A DNA stretch of 64,000 nucleotides, from NCBI GenBank assembly GCA_964007475.1, contig OZ023273.1, positions 64,056,108 to 64,120,107 of the forward strand, read 5' to 3'. This DNA is from Hybos culiciformis (taxonomy: Eukaryota > Arthropoda > Insecta > Diptera > Hybotidae). The position numbers and the translations under genes were made by a program. Below are positions 27,014 to 36,816 of this stretch, in pieces (position 1 is the stretch's first letter; the number at the start of each line of letters is the position of its first letter). The notes below the pieces were generated by a model. That model searched no databases. It was not told the DNA's origin and saw only the letters and a list, made by a program, of their open reading frames with translations.

Positions 27014-28835
27014 ACCGTATAGTACAATTTACAAATTTCAAAAAAACATTTTTTCTATACATAACTTTTTTTTTTATTTTTTATGATGATTAAATATGTT
27101 AATGTTAGGTTCAAGATTATTATTTTAAGATTCCTATTAATAAAACAATAATAAACAATTTTAAGAGAAAAACCTAAAAAACCAAAAATCTACTTAACAT
27201 GTATCCAAAATATAAATTTTATTTTTAAAGCTGACTTTATAAAAAAAAAACACAATTATTGTGTATCTCAATTTTATAATAACGTTTTGTATTATGTATA
27301 TTATGACTTTCATGTACTAATTTTCTTTATAAACATTGTGTTTAAATTTGTGGATTATCATTATAAAATATTAAAATAAAGTACTTTGAATCAAATAATT
27401 TCACATAAGCTGACATAAATTTATTTATTTTTATATTTATAAATGTTTTTACGTATGTACATACATTTTGAAATTCAAAGTTATTACATTATATCTAAAA
27501 ATTTACATAAAAGATGAAAAAAATATTGCTTGTTTCACAGGTAAAAATATAATGGGTTTTTTTTTTTGTAAATTGTTGTACGTTTTTTTGATATGGAAAA
27601 ATAAAAAAAGCACAGAGCACCAAAATAAAATTGTAATAACAGAAAGAAAAAAAATGTAACAAATAATAATATCGTCTGTAAAAGTGAAAATGATAAATTT
27701 ATGAAAATTGAAAATTTAATGCTTGCGAATTTAATATCTTATTTTCTTTATATTTCATATCCAAAGACTTTATTTTTTTTATTCACTTCGAATTTGATAT
27801 TAACTGTGGTAATTTATCACATAATTATGACCTTGTTTTTGGATAAGTTGATACTGATATTTTGAGAAAATTTTCGGTTTTTTTAAATAAAATTCACAAA
27901 GGGTTTGGTTTTTTTTTTTTTTCAACATTTTAATTTTTAATAAATTATTGCATAATATATTCTGGAAGTATATTTTATACTCACTTAATATCTTGAGAAT
28001 TCATATATACGAAATGCACAATGGGGGAAACCTTTAAAAAATATTCTTAAAAAAACTTTTTTTAATTAAGAATATTTTATAAAATAATATTGTAGGTACA
28101 TGGAAAAGTAATAAAAAAAAATTCAATGATTTTAGGAAATAATTTTTTAGATCCTTTGGAATTTTGAGCTCAGGAATATTGTACGTAGATCCCGTTTTTA
28201 AGTGTTACTAATTATTTTTCAATTTTTTTTAGCAATGTTTATAATTATTTAACCAATCTTAAACATTCGTTTTTTAATTGCTATTGGGCCAAAACTAATA
28301 ACTATTTTCAGAAGCTATTACTTTTATAAAATCATCCAAATTCAGCGCTCCAATTTTGGTTTCCTAATTTTAAGGAATCAATATGAAAAAAACTAGTTAT
28401 TTTTGAAGATATTTCTTCAATTTTCTCATTTCCGAAAGTGGCACGATAATAGCACATAAATATGAATATTGTGTCAAATTCTTTTTAACATCTTTTTTTG
28501 TAATCATCAAATGTTGTATTTAAGTTCAGAAAGTATTTTTAGTGTGAAAGTATTTTAAATAAAAATATAGAAAACTATCTCCATTTATACTTCATTTTAC
28601 CTATTTTGTACTTTCCTGTTAAATTTTTAATTCCATGTACGTATTCCAATCGACTCCATCCAGCTTATTCAGAAATTACGATTAAAATAATAATTTGGAA
28701 AATGTTTTTTTTATATTAAAAAATTTTAATTTTTTTTGTATATTTTTCAAAAATAACAAGCAATAGAGAAAAAATTATATGTACTATCTTTTATTAATTC
28801 AATAATTTTAGGTTCAAAGCATTTATTTTTCTATC
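27014..28835. other. AT-rich non-coding stretch
   Basis: Nothing recognised. The 27468-27659 (+) frame is Lys/Ile noise. Confidence 0.5.
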
Positions 28836-29222
28836 AATTATTTCAGTGGTGCCCAATCTTTTATAGCGACGGGCCATTTCACAAAAAATCAGAGGGTTTG
28901 GGCCCAAATATTAAAAAATCATTCTTTCATATTAGCTCTACATATTACAAATAAATGAAATATTTTGATATTTTAAAAAAATTTATAAATTATAAATTTT
29001 ATTATGAATTTTAAGCTTCTTGTTCATTCCGGTGATTTTAGCCCACTATAATTTACTATAATGCTCTAAAATATAAGCACTGCACAACTATGTTAATTAT
29101 AATGTGTCAATATATGGGTAATTTTCTCTACACTGCACAATTTCAAAATATTTTTTCAAAAAAACATTTTATTTAATTTTTTTTTTTAATTTTTTTTATA
29201 TTATTTTTTATTAAAGTTACCA

Positions 29223-29275
29223 AATCACTAGGGATCTCTTTTATACTTAATCACTAGAGATCCCTTTTATAGCTT
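29223..29275. repeat. 26/27-bp tandem duplication beyond the LINE 3' side
   Basis: Two adjacent copies of AATCACTAGRGATCYCTTTT plus TATA-type tail lie just past the end of the LINE reading frame. Short tandem repeats at this position are common at LINE 3' ends, so they may mark the element's 3' terminus. Confidence 0.6.
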
Positions 29276-29297
29276 AAATCGCAAGTTATTTTCGAAC

Positions 29298-30918
29298 CTA
29301 AAATGTCAAGGCTTCCAGATTTGGCAATACTTTCTCCTTGAAAGGAAAATTGGGGATCGAAAGTTGACAGTATTGGATTTTGGATGCGTTGAACTCAACT
29401 TTGTTAAGAAGACCCCATTGTGTAATTTTTGAAAGGTCGTGATTTATGCTACTTTGTAAGAAGTTTCGTTTCGTAGTAACAGCATTTGAGGATGCTGATT
29501 TTCTATTAATAAAATCGTAGCTTGCTACCAAATTACTGTCATCGGCGAATTACTGTCATCGGGTTTAGAGTAGATTGCAGAAGATCATTAATGAAAATTA
29601 GAAAGAGGGTTGGTGAGAGAACACACCTTTGGGGTACACCGGAGTTGATATTGAAAATATGTGACTGGTACCCATCCACAACAGCACGAATAGAACGGCC
29701 AGACAAAAAATTGCTGATCCAATTGACAAAGGCTGATCCAAGACCCATTGATTTACCTTTAGAAATCAGGGCCGAGTGCCACACTCGATCAAAAGCCTTA
29801 GCTATATCCAAAGCAACAACACAAACCGGAGTTGTGAAGACTGGTGTTGAGCTTGTCGGACAAATATGTCATCAGATCACCAGTCGATCTATTCGAGCGA
29901 AAACCATATTGCTGGTCACTTAGCAGTTTATTGCTTTCAAGGTATTTTTTAACTTTATTATTAATGAGAGATTCCATTACTTTGGAGAGAATAGAAGTAA
30001 GCGCAATAGGCCTGTAGTTTGAGGGATCGCATTCATCGCCTTTTTTTGGAATAGGCTGAACATGCACAACGTTCCACTTGGTGGGGTAAATGCCAAGTGA
30101 ATATGAAAGATAGAAAAGGTTGCGCAGAGGTTTAGCCAGAACAGTGGCAGTATGTTTTAAGACCACAGCTGGAATACCATCAGGGCCAGTTGACTTTTTC
30201 ACATTCAGATTTTTGAGAGCTTTTAAAACAGCTCGTTGCATAATGTAAACTCTTCCAAAAGAAGAGTTTACAGTTGGCAAAACAGGTGGAACTTGAGCTG
30301 AAGCTGCGAGTGTTGAGTTTTGACTAAAAAGTCTAGCAAACAAATTAGCCTTCCCAACCGAATCTGATATGATCCCGTCACCATCTACAAGGTGAGGAAA
30401 AGATGTAGGCGAACAAAATTTTTGTTGTACGCGAAGGTCCAAAAGCTTCTGCTATTTTTAGGAAGGTTTAATATTTCTTGACGCTTCCTCTGGGTATATA
30501 AAACCTTCTGTTGGCAACAAATCTTACTGCATCTATTTCTGACCTCTCGCCAGCGCTTCAGTAAATTTAAAGAATTGTTTTGTTTATACTCACGAAAATC
30601 ATTATCCCTATCAGCTATGGTCCTTGCACAGGTGTAATTGAACCACGGATTTTTAGTATTCGTTTTATTTTGAACCTTTTTATGGGGTATGAAAAGTTTC
30701 ATCCCTAGCAGAATACTTTCGGTAATGACGGCCCATGCAAAGGTCAACATCCCTCTCCAAGAAGCAACGAGACAGATCCATCCGTCCAAGAAAACTGGCG
30801 AGCCCATCCCAATCAGCTTGAGAATAGGTCCATACCAGTTTTCCAGGAGCCATAGATAATCCGCCTCCACCATCAAGAGAGAAGGACGTGCTAATGAGAC
30901 AATGATCGGAGTTTCCAA
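29298..30918 (-). pseudogene. LINE reverse transcriptase, broken by several frameshifts
   Basis: The coding direction is right to left and the reading frame changes at least three times, near 30440, 29820 and 29530. Recognisable RT blocks in order: the pre-RT segment near 30600; a TGPDGIPAVVLK block; IPKKGDECDPSNYRPIALTS; QQYGFRSNRST; DIAKAFDRVWH; GVPQRCVLSPTLFLIFINDL; and a FADDS catalytic box at about 29530-29550. The tail contains KVEFNASKIQYCQLS. The order and spacing fit a non-LTR retrotransposon of the jockey/CR1 superclade. A 17-bp near-perfect tandem duplication (CCGATGACAGTAATT repeated) sits exactly on the catalytic box and throws it out of frame. The frame ends shortly after the thumb, so the 3' part is missing. 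Not functional. Confidence 0.85.
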
Positions 30919-31573
30919 GGGAGGAACTAAGTGGAGCTTGATAATTATTTGGATTCGATGTCAGAAACAGATCCAAGAGATGATGACCCTGATGATTTAC
31001 ATCTGGAATGTGGGTGGGTTCAGAAATAATTTGAATCAGATTATTAAGACTTGAAAAAAACTCTACATATCTGCCTTCGGGACTGGTGCGGTTGGAATGA
31101 CTAAGCCATGATACGTTGTGTACGTTGAAATCACCGAAAACCAAAACCTCAGACTCTGGGTTTTTCGCCAGAATCTGTTTTATCCGGTCTGACAGCAAGT
31201 CAAACTCGACAACATGATCATTGCCAGTCAATTGCGGGCTCCTACAAAGGAAGTAGAAATGAATGACGTGTTTGTTGGTTCTTATTTTAAACCATAGAAA
31301 ATTAAATAAGGGACTCGATGATTTTAAATCTTTAATAGGATAACAAGCAACGTCATTCCTTATGTAAACAGTGACTCCTCTGTGGGCAACAAATAACGAG
31401 TGGAGATCATAACCGGGGATTGAAAAACGGTTGGGGTACCCGTTGTCCAATACTTGGGTCTCACTTAAAGCCAGAATATTTGGCTTAGCAGAGGCCAAAT
31501 GGATTTGAACGGCTTGGAAATTCGCTTCCAAATCTCGGATGTTACAAAATTGTATATTAAATTTTTTGCTCAA
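30680..31573 (-). pseudogene. LINE apurinic-like endonuclease domain (5' part of the same element)
   Basis: An intact 297-codon frame encoding the AP-endonuclease domain of the LINE upstream of its RT. Visible motifs: the N-terminal IQFCNIRDLEANFQAVQIHL, LALSETQVLD (catalytic Glu), YIRNDV, VLVFGDFNVHN (Asp/Asn catalytic pair), the LLDLFLTSN block, and LGNSDHCLIS (catalytic Ser-Asp-His). The final ~20 codons go out of frame: the homologous continuation reads in the overlapping frame from about 30740 (ITESILLGMKLFIPHKK). The domain nicks target DNA during target-primed reverse transcription. No ORF1/gag-like frame is found upstream, so the 5' end is probably truncated near 31600. Confidence 0.88.
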
Positions 31574-31687
31574 CCCTACTCAAGAAGTGTAAAATAGAGA
31601 AATACTAGTTTTATACAGTATTTCTAAGCAATAAAATACAGTCAGCAAAACCGGTTTCAAGAAAAAATAAATTTAAAATTTAAGGTA

Positions 31688-32005
31688 GACAGGGGAAAAA
31701 CAATAGGAGACAGGGGAATGATAATAAGAGACAGGGGAATGACAACAAGAGACAGGGGAATGACAATCACATATTTTCCAAACGTTCCTTTAACTTTTTT
31801 TTTGCCGTCGGAAATTGAAAAATTTTCTCAGTTAAAAAAAAAAAAAATCCCCAATCTGGAGCCCTGTTAAATATTCACAGATTGTGAAACTCAATGTTCC
31901 ATGTCATTCCCCTGTTATATCATGTCATTCCCCTGCCATAGCATGTCATTCCTCTGTCATAGCATGTCATTCCCCTGTCATAGCATGTCATTCCCTGCCA
32001 AGGAA
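31688..32005. repeat. Inverted pair of 21-bp tandem arrays (GACAGGGGAATGACA motif)
   Basis: Forward motifs start at 31688, 31709, 31730 and 31751, exactly 21 bp apart. The same motif reads in reverse orientation (ATGTCATTCCCCTG) at 31901, 31922, 31943, 31964 and 31985, also 21 bp apart. About 130 bp of AT-rich DNA separates the arrays. Isolated forward copies follow at about 32021, 32175 and 32405. The layout is that of a foldback element whose arms are built from short tandem repeats. A - strand frame across 31920-32273 is only repeat translation. Confidence 0.82.
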
Positions 32006-33002
32006 ATGACAAGGGAATGACCGACAGGGGAATGACAAAAGGTAAGGTTTCCTTGACTACTACCAAAACCACATACTTACCAAAATGATCTAATTTTAAA
32101 ATTACCTTGGAAACGCAATTAAAACAATATTTAATTTTGAGTTTATGATTTGGTACAATATTAAGGCCAATAAGAGACACAGGGTAATGACAGTCAATTA
32201 AAATACTTACCAATACACAAGAGTAAATTACAAATCTTACAGGTCCATGGTTGTTTCTGAAACAACAAAACAATTCAAGATGGGGTCTTGTCGTTTTTTA
32301 GGTTTATATGACAGTAATTAATAATTTCAATCCTAGGTATCCAAAATAAATTGTTTTTAAATTCACTTTTAGAAGCTAATTTGTGTAGTTTTTGAGCTAG
32401 GGACATACAGGGGAATGACATTTCTTAGATAAATTATAAATTCTAAGTGGTCCATATTTATAAAAATTAATATTTTTGGAGTGCTCTAGACAAAATGACA
32501 TGCAATTGAAATATTGTTGCATTCGTTTAATTTTTATGCAAGCTTATATGAATTATTTTTGCGAAGGATATAGAAAGTCGCAGTTTAGAGAAAATTACCC
32601 TATATATTTTTGGGAAAGTATCTCAGGTCTGTAAAACTAATAACTTGTCGTTATGAATTTAATAGATATCCAAGCTTTAAATGTAAAAAATAACCTTCTA
32701 TATTTTTCTAATTACTTTTAATTATGCATGAATTCGTATACAAAGTAATCTAGTAATCTTGCTACTTCGGAGTCAAATTAAAAATAAAAAAAATATTTTT
32801 TCCTGTTTAAGAATTATTATTGTACGAAATAAAAAATAAATATAAACAAATTATAAGAAAACTTTTATTCTATATTTTTTTTCAAATTCAACAAGAAATA
32901 TAAGTTTACGAAAATTTGAAGTAGATGTATTAATCAAAAAATTCAAAACGGACCAGATAAAAAAGCTTAGCGGGCCGTAGTTTGGGCACCACTGAATTAT
33001 TG

Positions 33003-35317
33003 CATGAATTATTATTTTTTATCTTTTATTATTATTATTATTTTTATTTTTGTTCTAGTTCTTATTATTTAAAATTATATTATTAGTCAATTAAATTAAT
33101 ATTTTAATTTTTATTATTGATATCGATTTTAATTTATCTGCAAATTTTGGATTGCGAATAAGTTTGAGAATATTTCGCCTTCATTTGTGTTCATTAGATT
33201 TTCTTTGTTTTTATATATGTATGCTTATTAATAGGCATTTAATTTTTTTTAAGTTGTTAACTTGTTTTATGGGTTTCATCGAATTTAAATCTTTGTTGTG
33301 ATCATTGTCTAAAATATGTTTTACTGCTGCATGTTTCTCGGTTCAAAATAATTATTTTACACTTTGAAATTTTGATTATTAACATTTATTTAAACTTTGA
33401 CTCTTGTTTGTAGTAATTTCAAAAACTGAGTAAAAAATTCGTGTTTTTTATAATAATTTAGTATATTGGGGTAGTTTTTTTTCCGGATGCATTTTAAATA
33501 AATAATGTCAAGTCAAAATATCATGAATAGGTAAGGTGAACATTAGCATAAACAAAAATATTGTTTATGGTTTTTTTATGACCTACTGTACATTTTCGTT
33601 ATTTCTAAATATAAAAATCAATTTAAAAATAAAATTATTGTTAACTTTAGGTATTTCTGTCAAAAGGATCCTTACATAATAAATTTCAATTATTAAACAA
33701 TTTTATTACCATTTTTATTTATGTAATTATTCAATGACAATTTATACAATAGGTACTTGAACTTTATTGATTAATAATAAAGTTATTTTTTAGACAATTC
33801 TTAAAAATTATAGTTATCAAGTAATATTTATTTGAATAAGGAAAGTGTTGATATTAACTTACGTTTTGTCGACTATGTCTTAATAATATTTTTATTAGTT
33901 TTGTACAATAATAAGTCCAATATTTATTAGTAAAATTAAAAGAAGAAAATTACTTGAGTACAATTGTTTTCGAAGGCCATAACTTTCAACTTTTATGAAA
34001 TAATAAAAATAGGGAATGTAAGTTGGGATTTGTTAAGTTAAGACAAGGGTTGGTACTTTTAGCTTTACACCACTAACTATCCTTAAATTGATTATAACCA
34101 AATGTTTTATTATTTCACGTAATCTTCAAATATGTATTAAGTATTTTCAGAGCTACACAACTCATGTTTAATAAACAAGCAGTCAACTTCATTTTTAGCC
34201 TGTTTTGCATTTGAAATGAAAAACTAACTACATTTTTTTATATTTGTCTGTCCGTCCGTTTATCTGTCCGTCCTACACTAAAATTCTTGTTTAGATGCGC
34301 CATCTTGTCCATTTTGTGTGAAGCTGAAGAGTGAGATTCTCTGATTCAGGCTTGATGGGAATAAGAAGCACTCAAACAGTCAAGGATCTAAATTAATTTC
34401 ATAAAAATAATTTCACAAAAGTTTAAATGGATTTTAACGAAAATTTGTATGTGGTCTATGTGGGAGGAAAGATGTCGATTAAAGAATTTAAAAAATAATT
34501 AGAACCGAAGGATTCGAACTAGGGTCTGAATTTTGAAGAAAATTGTTATATGTGTACATGGTTTATGACTAAATGGCATTGTTATAATGATATTAGAGGC
34601 ACCTAAAAAAATTTTTTTGACTCTGACCAAGGTATCTTCTTAAAATTAAAGTATCTGAAATAGAAATACTGAAAACGGGTCCCATACTTCATTTATGAGG
34701 TACTGTTGTATATTTTGTTACATGCTTTCAAAACCATATTAAAAGGCTACTTCGAAAAGCAATATGAATATAGCATGTATGCTAAATTATCAATTTATTT
34801 GAATATCAACTTATTTTCATTCTTCTTAATTCAATTTAATGTTCAATTTCTCAATACATACATACATGTAATTATTCTAGCTTTATAAAAAAAATTCACT
34901 TTTTCCTTTATCATTTTCAACTTAAAATAAAATAATTTACCCACTTTGTGCTATATCCTTTTTGCTTCCTGATAGAATTAGGATTTGAATAATTGGCATA
35001 AAAACTAAAGTGTTCCAATTACATACTTTGGTAACAAAATTTACGTGTTTTATATTCTTACAGAAACGATAAAGCAAATTAATTCTAAGAAAAAAAAACA
35101 TTAAATTAAAGTTGTCATCTATTTTTAAACGGCGACGGCCTACATAAAATAAAAGTTATGTTATCGATTCCAAATAAATTTCCGTAGAAAAGATAACAAA
35201 AGAAATTCAAATTTATTTTTCTTTTATATTTTTCTTGTGATTTTAATAAAATTAGAATGGTTATAAATAATATAATGTTTGTTTGCTGGCATATTGATTT
35301 TTAAAAGGGAAGGTAAT
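33003..35317. other. AT-rich non-coding stretch
   Basis: No gene. A short TGTCCGTCCG-type simple repeat at 34245-34275 starts a slightly GC-richer block running to about 34560, probably an old transposon fragment. A tRNA B-box-like GTTCGAATCC on the - strand near 34510 has no A-box partner. Confidence 0.45.
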
Positions 35318-35321
35318 ATTT

Positions 35322-35703
35322 CGTCGGTCGGCGACGCAAATCTCGTAAGTTTTGTTTTTTACAAAACGTGTTTTTTTAATTTTCCTGTCCTTTTTGTTGA
35401 TCTGCGTCGATCTACATTCATAAAAACTCTCTAAATATTTTTAACGCACTTTTATTGTCGAAAAAAAAAAATTCGAAAATTTAGGTGGGGAGCTTTTGTG
35501 TCCAAACATTGCACATTTTTGAAACTAAGATAATGTACTAATCTTCGTAAGAAGCTACAGATTTTATTCAATCCATATCGCTTCGAAATTAGCCAATCTT
35601 AAGCAATTTTGTGCTAATTATAATAATAAGAATAATACAGTTTTTTGTGTCTCCTGTAAAATTTTCAAAAACAGACTTACGAGGTTTGCGTCGCCGACCG
35701 ACG
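35322..35703. mobile_element. MITE with ~30-bp GC-rich inverted ends, 382 bp
   Basis: Ends CGTCGGTCGGCGACGCAAAT and, reversed, CGTCGGTCGGCGACGCAAAC, each continuing CTCGTAAGT. The outermost 19 bases are identical. ATTT flanks both sides (35318-35321 and 35704-35707), a possible 4-bp target duplication. The interior is AT-rich with no coding potential. The superfamily is uncertain. It ends only 15 bp before the duplication of the next element. Confidence 0.8.
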
Positions 35704-35870
35704 ATTTGGAATAACTATAATGGTAAGGCGCCGTGACATTTGTCCGCGGGACATTTGTCCGCGATGAAATTTGTATGGAAAACTTCGCGGACAAATGTCA
35801 TTTTGCAAAATGTCATTTGTCCGCGATTGTAAAATGACATTTGTCCGCCGCGGACAAATGTCCCAAAATT

Positions 35871-36165
35871 AGCGGACAAATGACATTTTGCAAAATGACA
35901 TTTGTCCGCGATTGAATTTTCTAACTTTAGCGGACAAATGTCATTTTGCAAAATGTCATTTGTCCGCGATTGATTTTTCGAATTTTTAGCGGACAAATGT
36001 CATTTTGCAAAATGTCATTTGTCCGCGATTGAAATTTTTAATTTTTAGCGGACAAATGTCATTTTGCAAAATGTCATTTGTCCGCGATTGATTTTTCAGT
36101 TTTTTTAGCGGACAAATGTCATTTTGCAAAATGTCATTTGTCCGCGATTGATTTTTCAATTTTTG
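35871..36165. repeat. Left array of near-palindromic ~59-bp units
   Basis: Five consecutive units, all in the same orientation, each AGCGGACAAATGTCATTTTG then CAAAATGTCATTTGTCCGCG and an AT-rich ATTGATTTTTC-type linker. Degenerate units extend leftwards to the element end. The linkers are nearly identical, so this is satellite-like amplification. Confidence 0.93.
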
Positions 36166-36302
36166 AGATACTGCAGATTCCGTGAACCACTCAGAATCGT
36201 CTGAAGCTTGGAAAAGGGAAGAGGGGTAGAGTCCCCCCAAATTGTTCATACATTTTGTATATGCAATTTTTTTTTTTTGCCCGATTTGCCCCTTAAATAG
36301 AG

Positions 36303-36424
36303 GGGGGTGGGGGGCGGCGGGCGGGCGGGTGGACTGGTGGTTGGTCAGTGGGATTTGCGGCTGACGCCGCAAATCCCACTGACCAACCACCAGTCCACCA
36401 GTCCACCCGCCGCCCCCCACCCCC
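36303..36424. repeat. GC-rich 122-bp hairpin (59-bp arms, 4-base loop)
   Basis: The left arm is G-rich (GGGGGTGGGGGGCGGCGGGC onward), then GACTGGTGGTTGGTCAGTGG and GATTTGCGGC. The loop is TGAC. The right arm is the complement with about four mismatches around 36392-36400. The contrast with the surrounding AT-rich DNA is extreme. The G-runs on the + strand could also form G-quadruplex structures. It lies between the two 59-bp arrays. Confidence 0.92.
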
Positions 36425-36474
36425 TCTCTCGTTGTGCCGATCCTGATTGGTTCACGTCATCTGCACTTTAGCCT

Positions 36475-36735
36475 AAAATCATTTGTCCGCGATTGCTTTT
36501 TTTAATTTTTAGCGGACAAATGTCATTTTTCAAAATGTCATTTGTCCGCGATTGATTTTTTAAATTTTTAGCGGACAAATGTCATTTTGCAAAATGTCAT
36601 TTGTCCGCGATTGATTTTTCATATTTTTAGCGGACAAATGTCATTTTGCAAAATGTCATTTGTCCGCGATTAATTTTTATCGCGGACAAATGACATTTTG
36701 GAAAATGTCATTTGTCCGCGGCGGACAAAAGACAT
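36475..36735. repeat. Right array of near-palindromic ~59-bp units
   Basis: Units start at 36511, 36570 and 36629 in the same orientation as the left array, with partial copies at each side. The first has one G-to-T change in the central TTTTGCAAAA. The last copies are rearranged and lead into the right terminus. Confidence 0.9.
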
Positions 36736-36816
36736 TTTGAATCGCGGACAAATGTCATTTTTATGTTAAATCGCGGACTAATGTCCCGCGGACAAATGTC
36801 CAACCCCCAATGGTAA

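Larger units (their letters stand above)
28844..32994. mobile_element. hAT-ended composite element, 4.15 kb, carrying nested insertions
   Basis: Ends CAGTGGTGCCCAATCTTTTA and, reversed, CAGTGGTGCCCAAACTACGG, each followed by a GCGACGGGCC/CGGCCCGC-type block. The flanks are AATTATTT (28836-28843) and AATTATTG (32995-33002), which is 7 of 8 matching. These are hAT termini. I find no hAT transposase. The interior instead holds a broken LINE (about 29298-31573) and a region of CAGGGGAATGACA repeats (31688-32425). The simplest reading is a small hAT MITE enlarged by later insertions, but capture before transposition is not excluded. Confidence 0.72.
35727..36808. mobile_element. Element built of near-palindromic 59-bp repeats around a GC hairpin
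   Basis: Flanked by a perfect 8-bp duplication AATGGTAA (35719-35726 and 36809-36816), so it inserted as one 1082-bp unit. The ends are inverted: both read GG, six mostly different bases, then GACATTTGTCCGCGGGACAT and TAGTCCGCGAT or its TTG variant. Inside, direct tandem units start at 35871, 35929, 35988, 36047, 36107 and again at 36511, 36570 and 36629 (58-60 bp apart). Each unit contains GCGGACAAATG-TCATTTTGCAAAATG-TCATTTGTCCGC, a 38-bp palindrome broken at only two positions. The core between the arrays has a long GC-rich hairpin. There is no transposase. The 8-bp duplication with G-rich ends might indicate a MULE-, P- or Merlin-type element. I do not recognise the family. Confidence 0.85.

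Noticed and set aside
29522..29923. 133-codon + strand frame
   Set aside because: Antisense shadow of the LINE reverse transcriptase.
31920..32273. 117-codon - strand frame
   Set aside because: The C-terminal third is a translation of the 21-bp array (GMTCYDR repeats) and the rest lacks any motif.
35715..36420. - strand open frames across the 59-bp arrays and hairpin
   Set aside because: They are translations of the tandem repeat (NDILQNDICPL repeated) and of the hairpin, with no independent coding evidence.
35871..36700. CRISPR-like array (palindromic repeats with ~20-bp spacers)
   Set aside because: The spacers are nearly identical AT-rich linkers and the setting is an insect genome with retrotransposons; it is a satellite inside a transposable unit.
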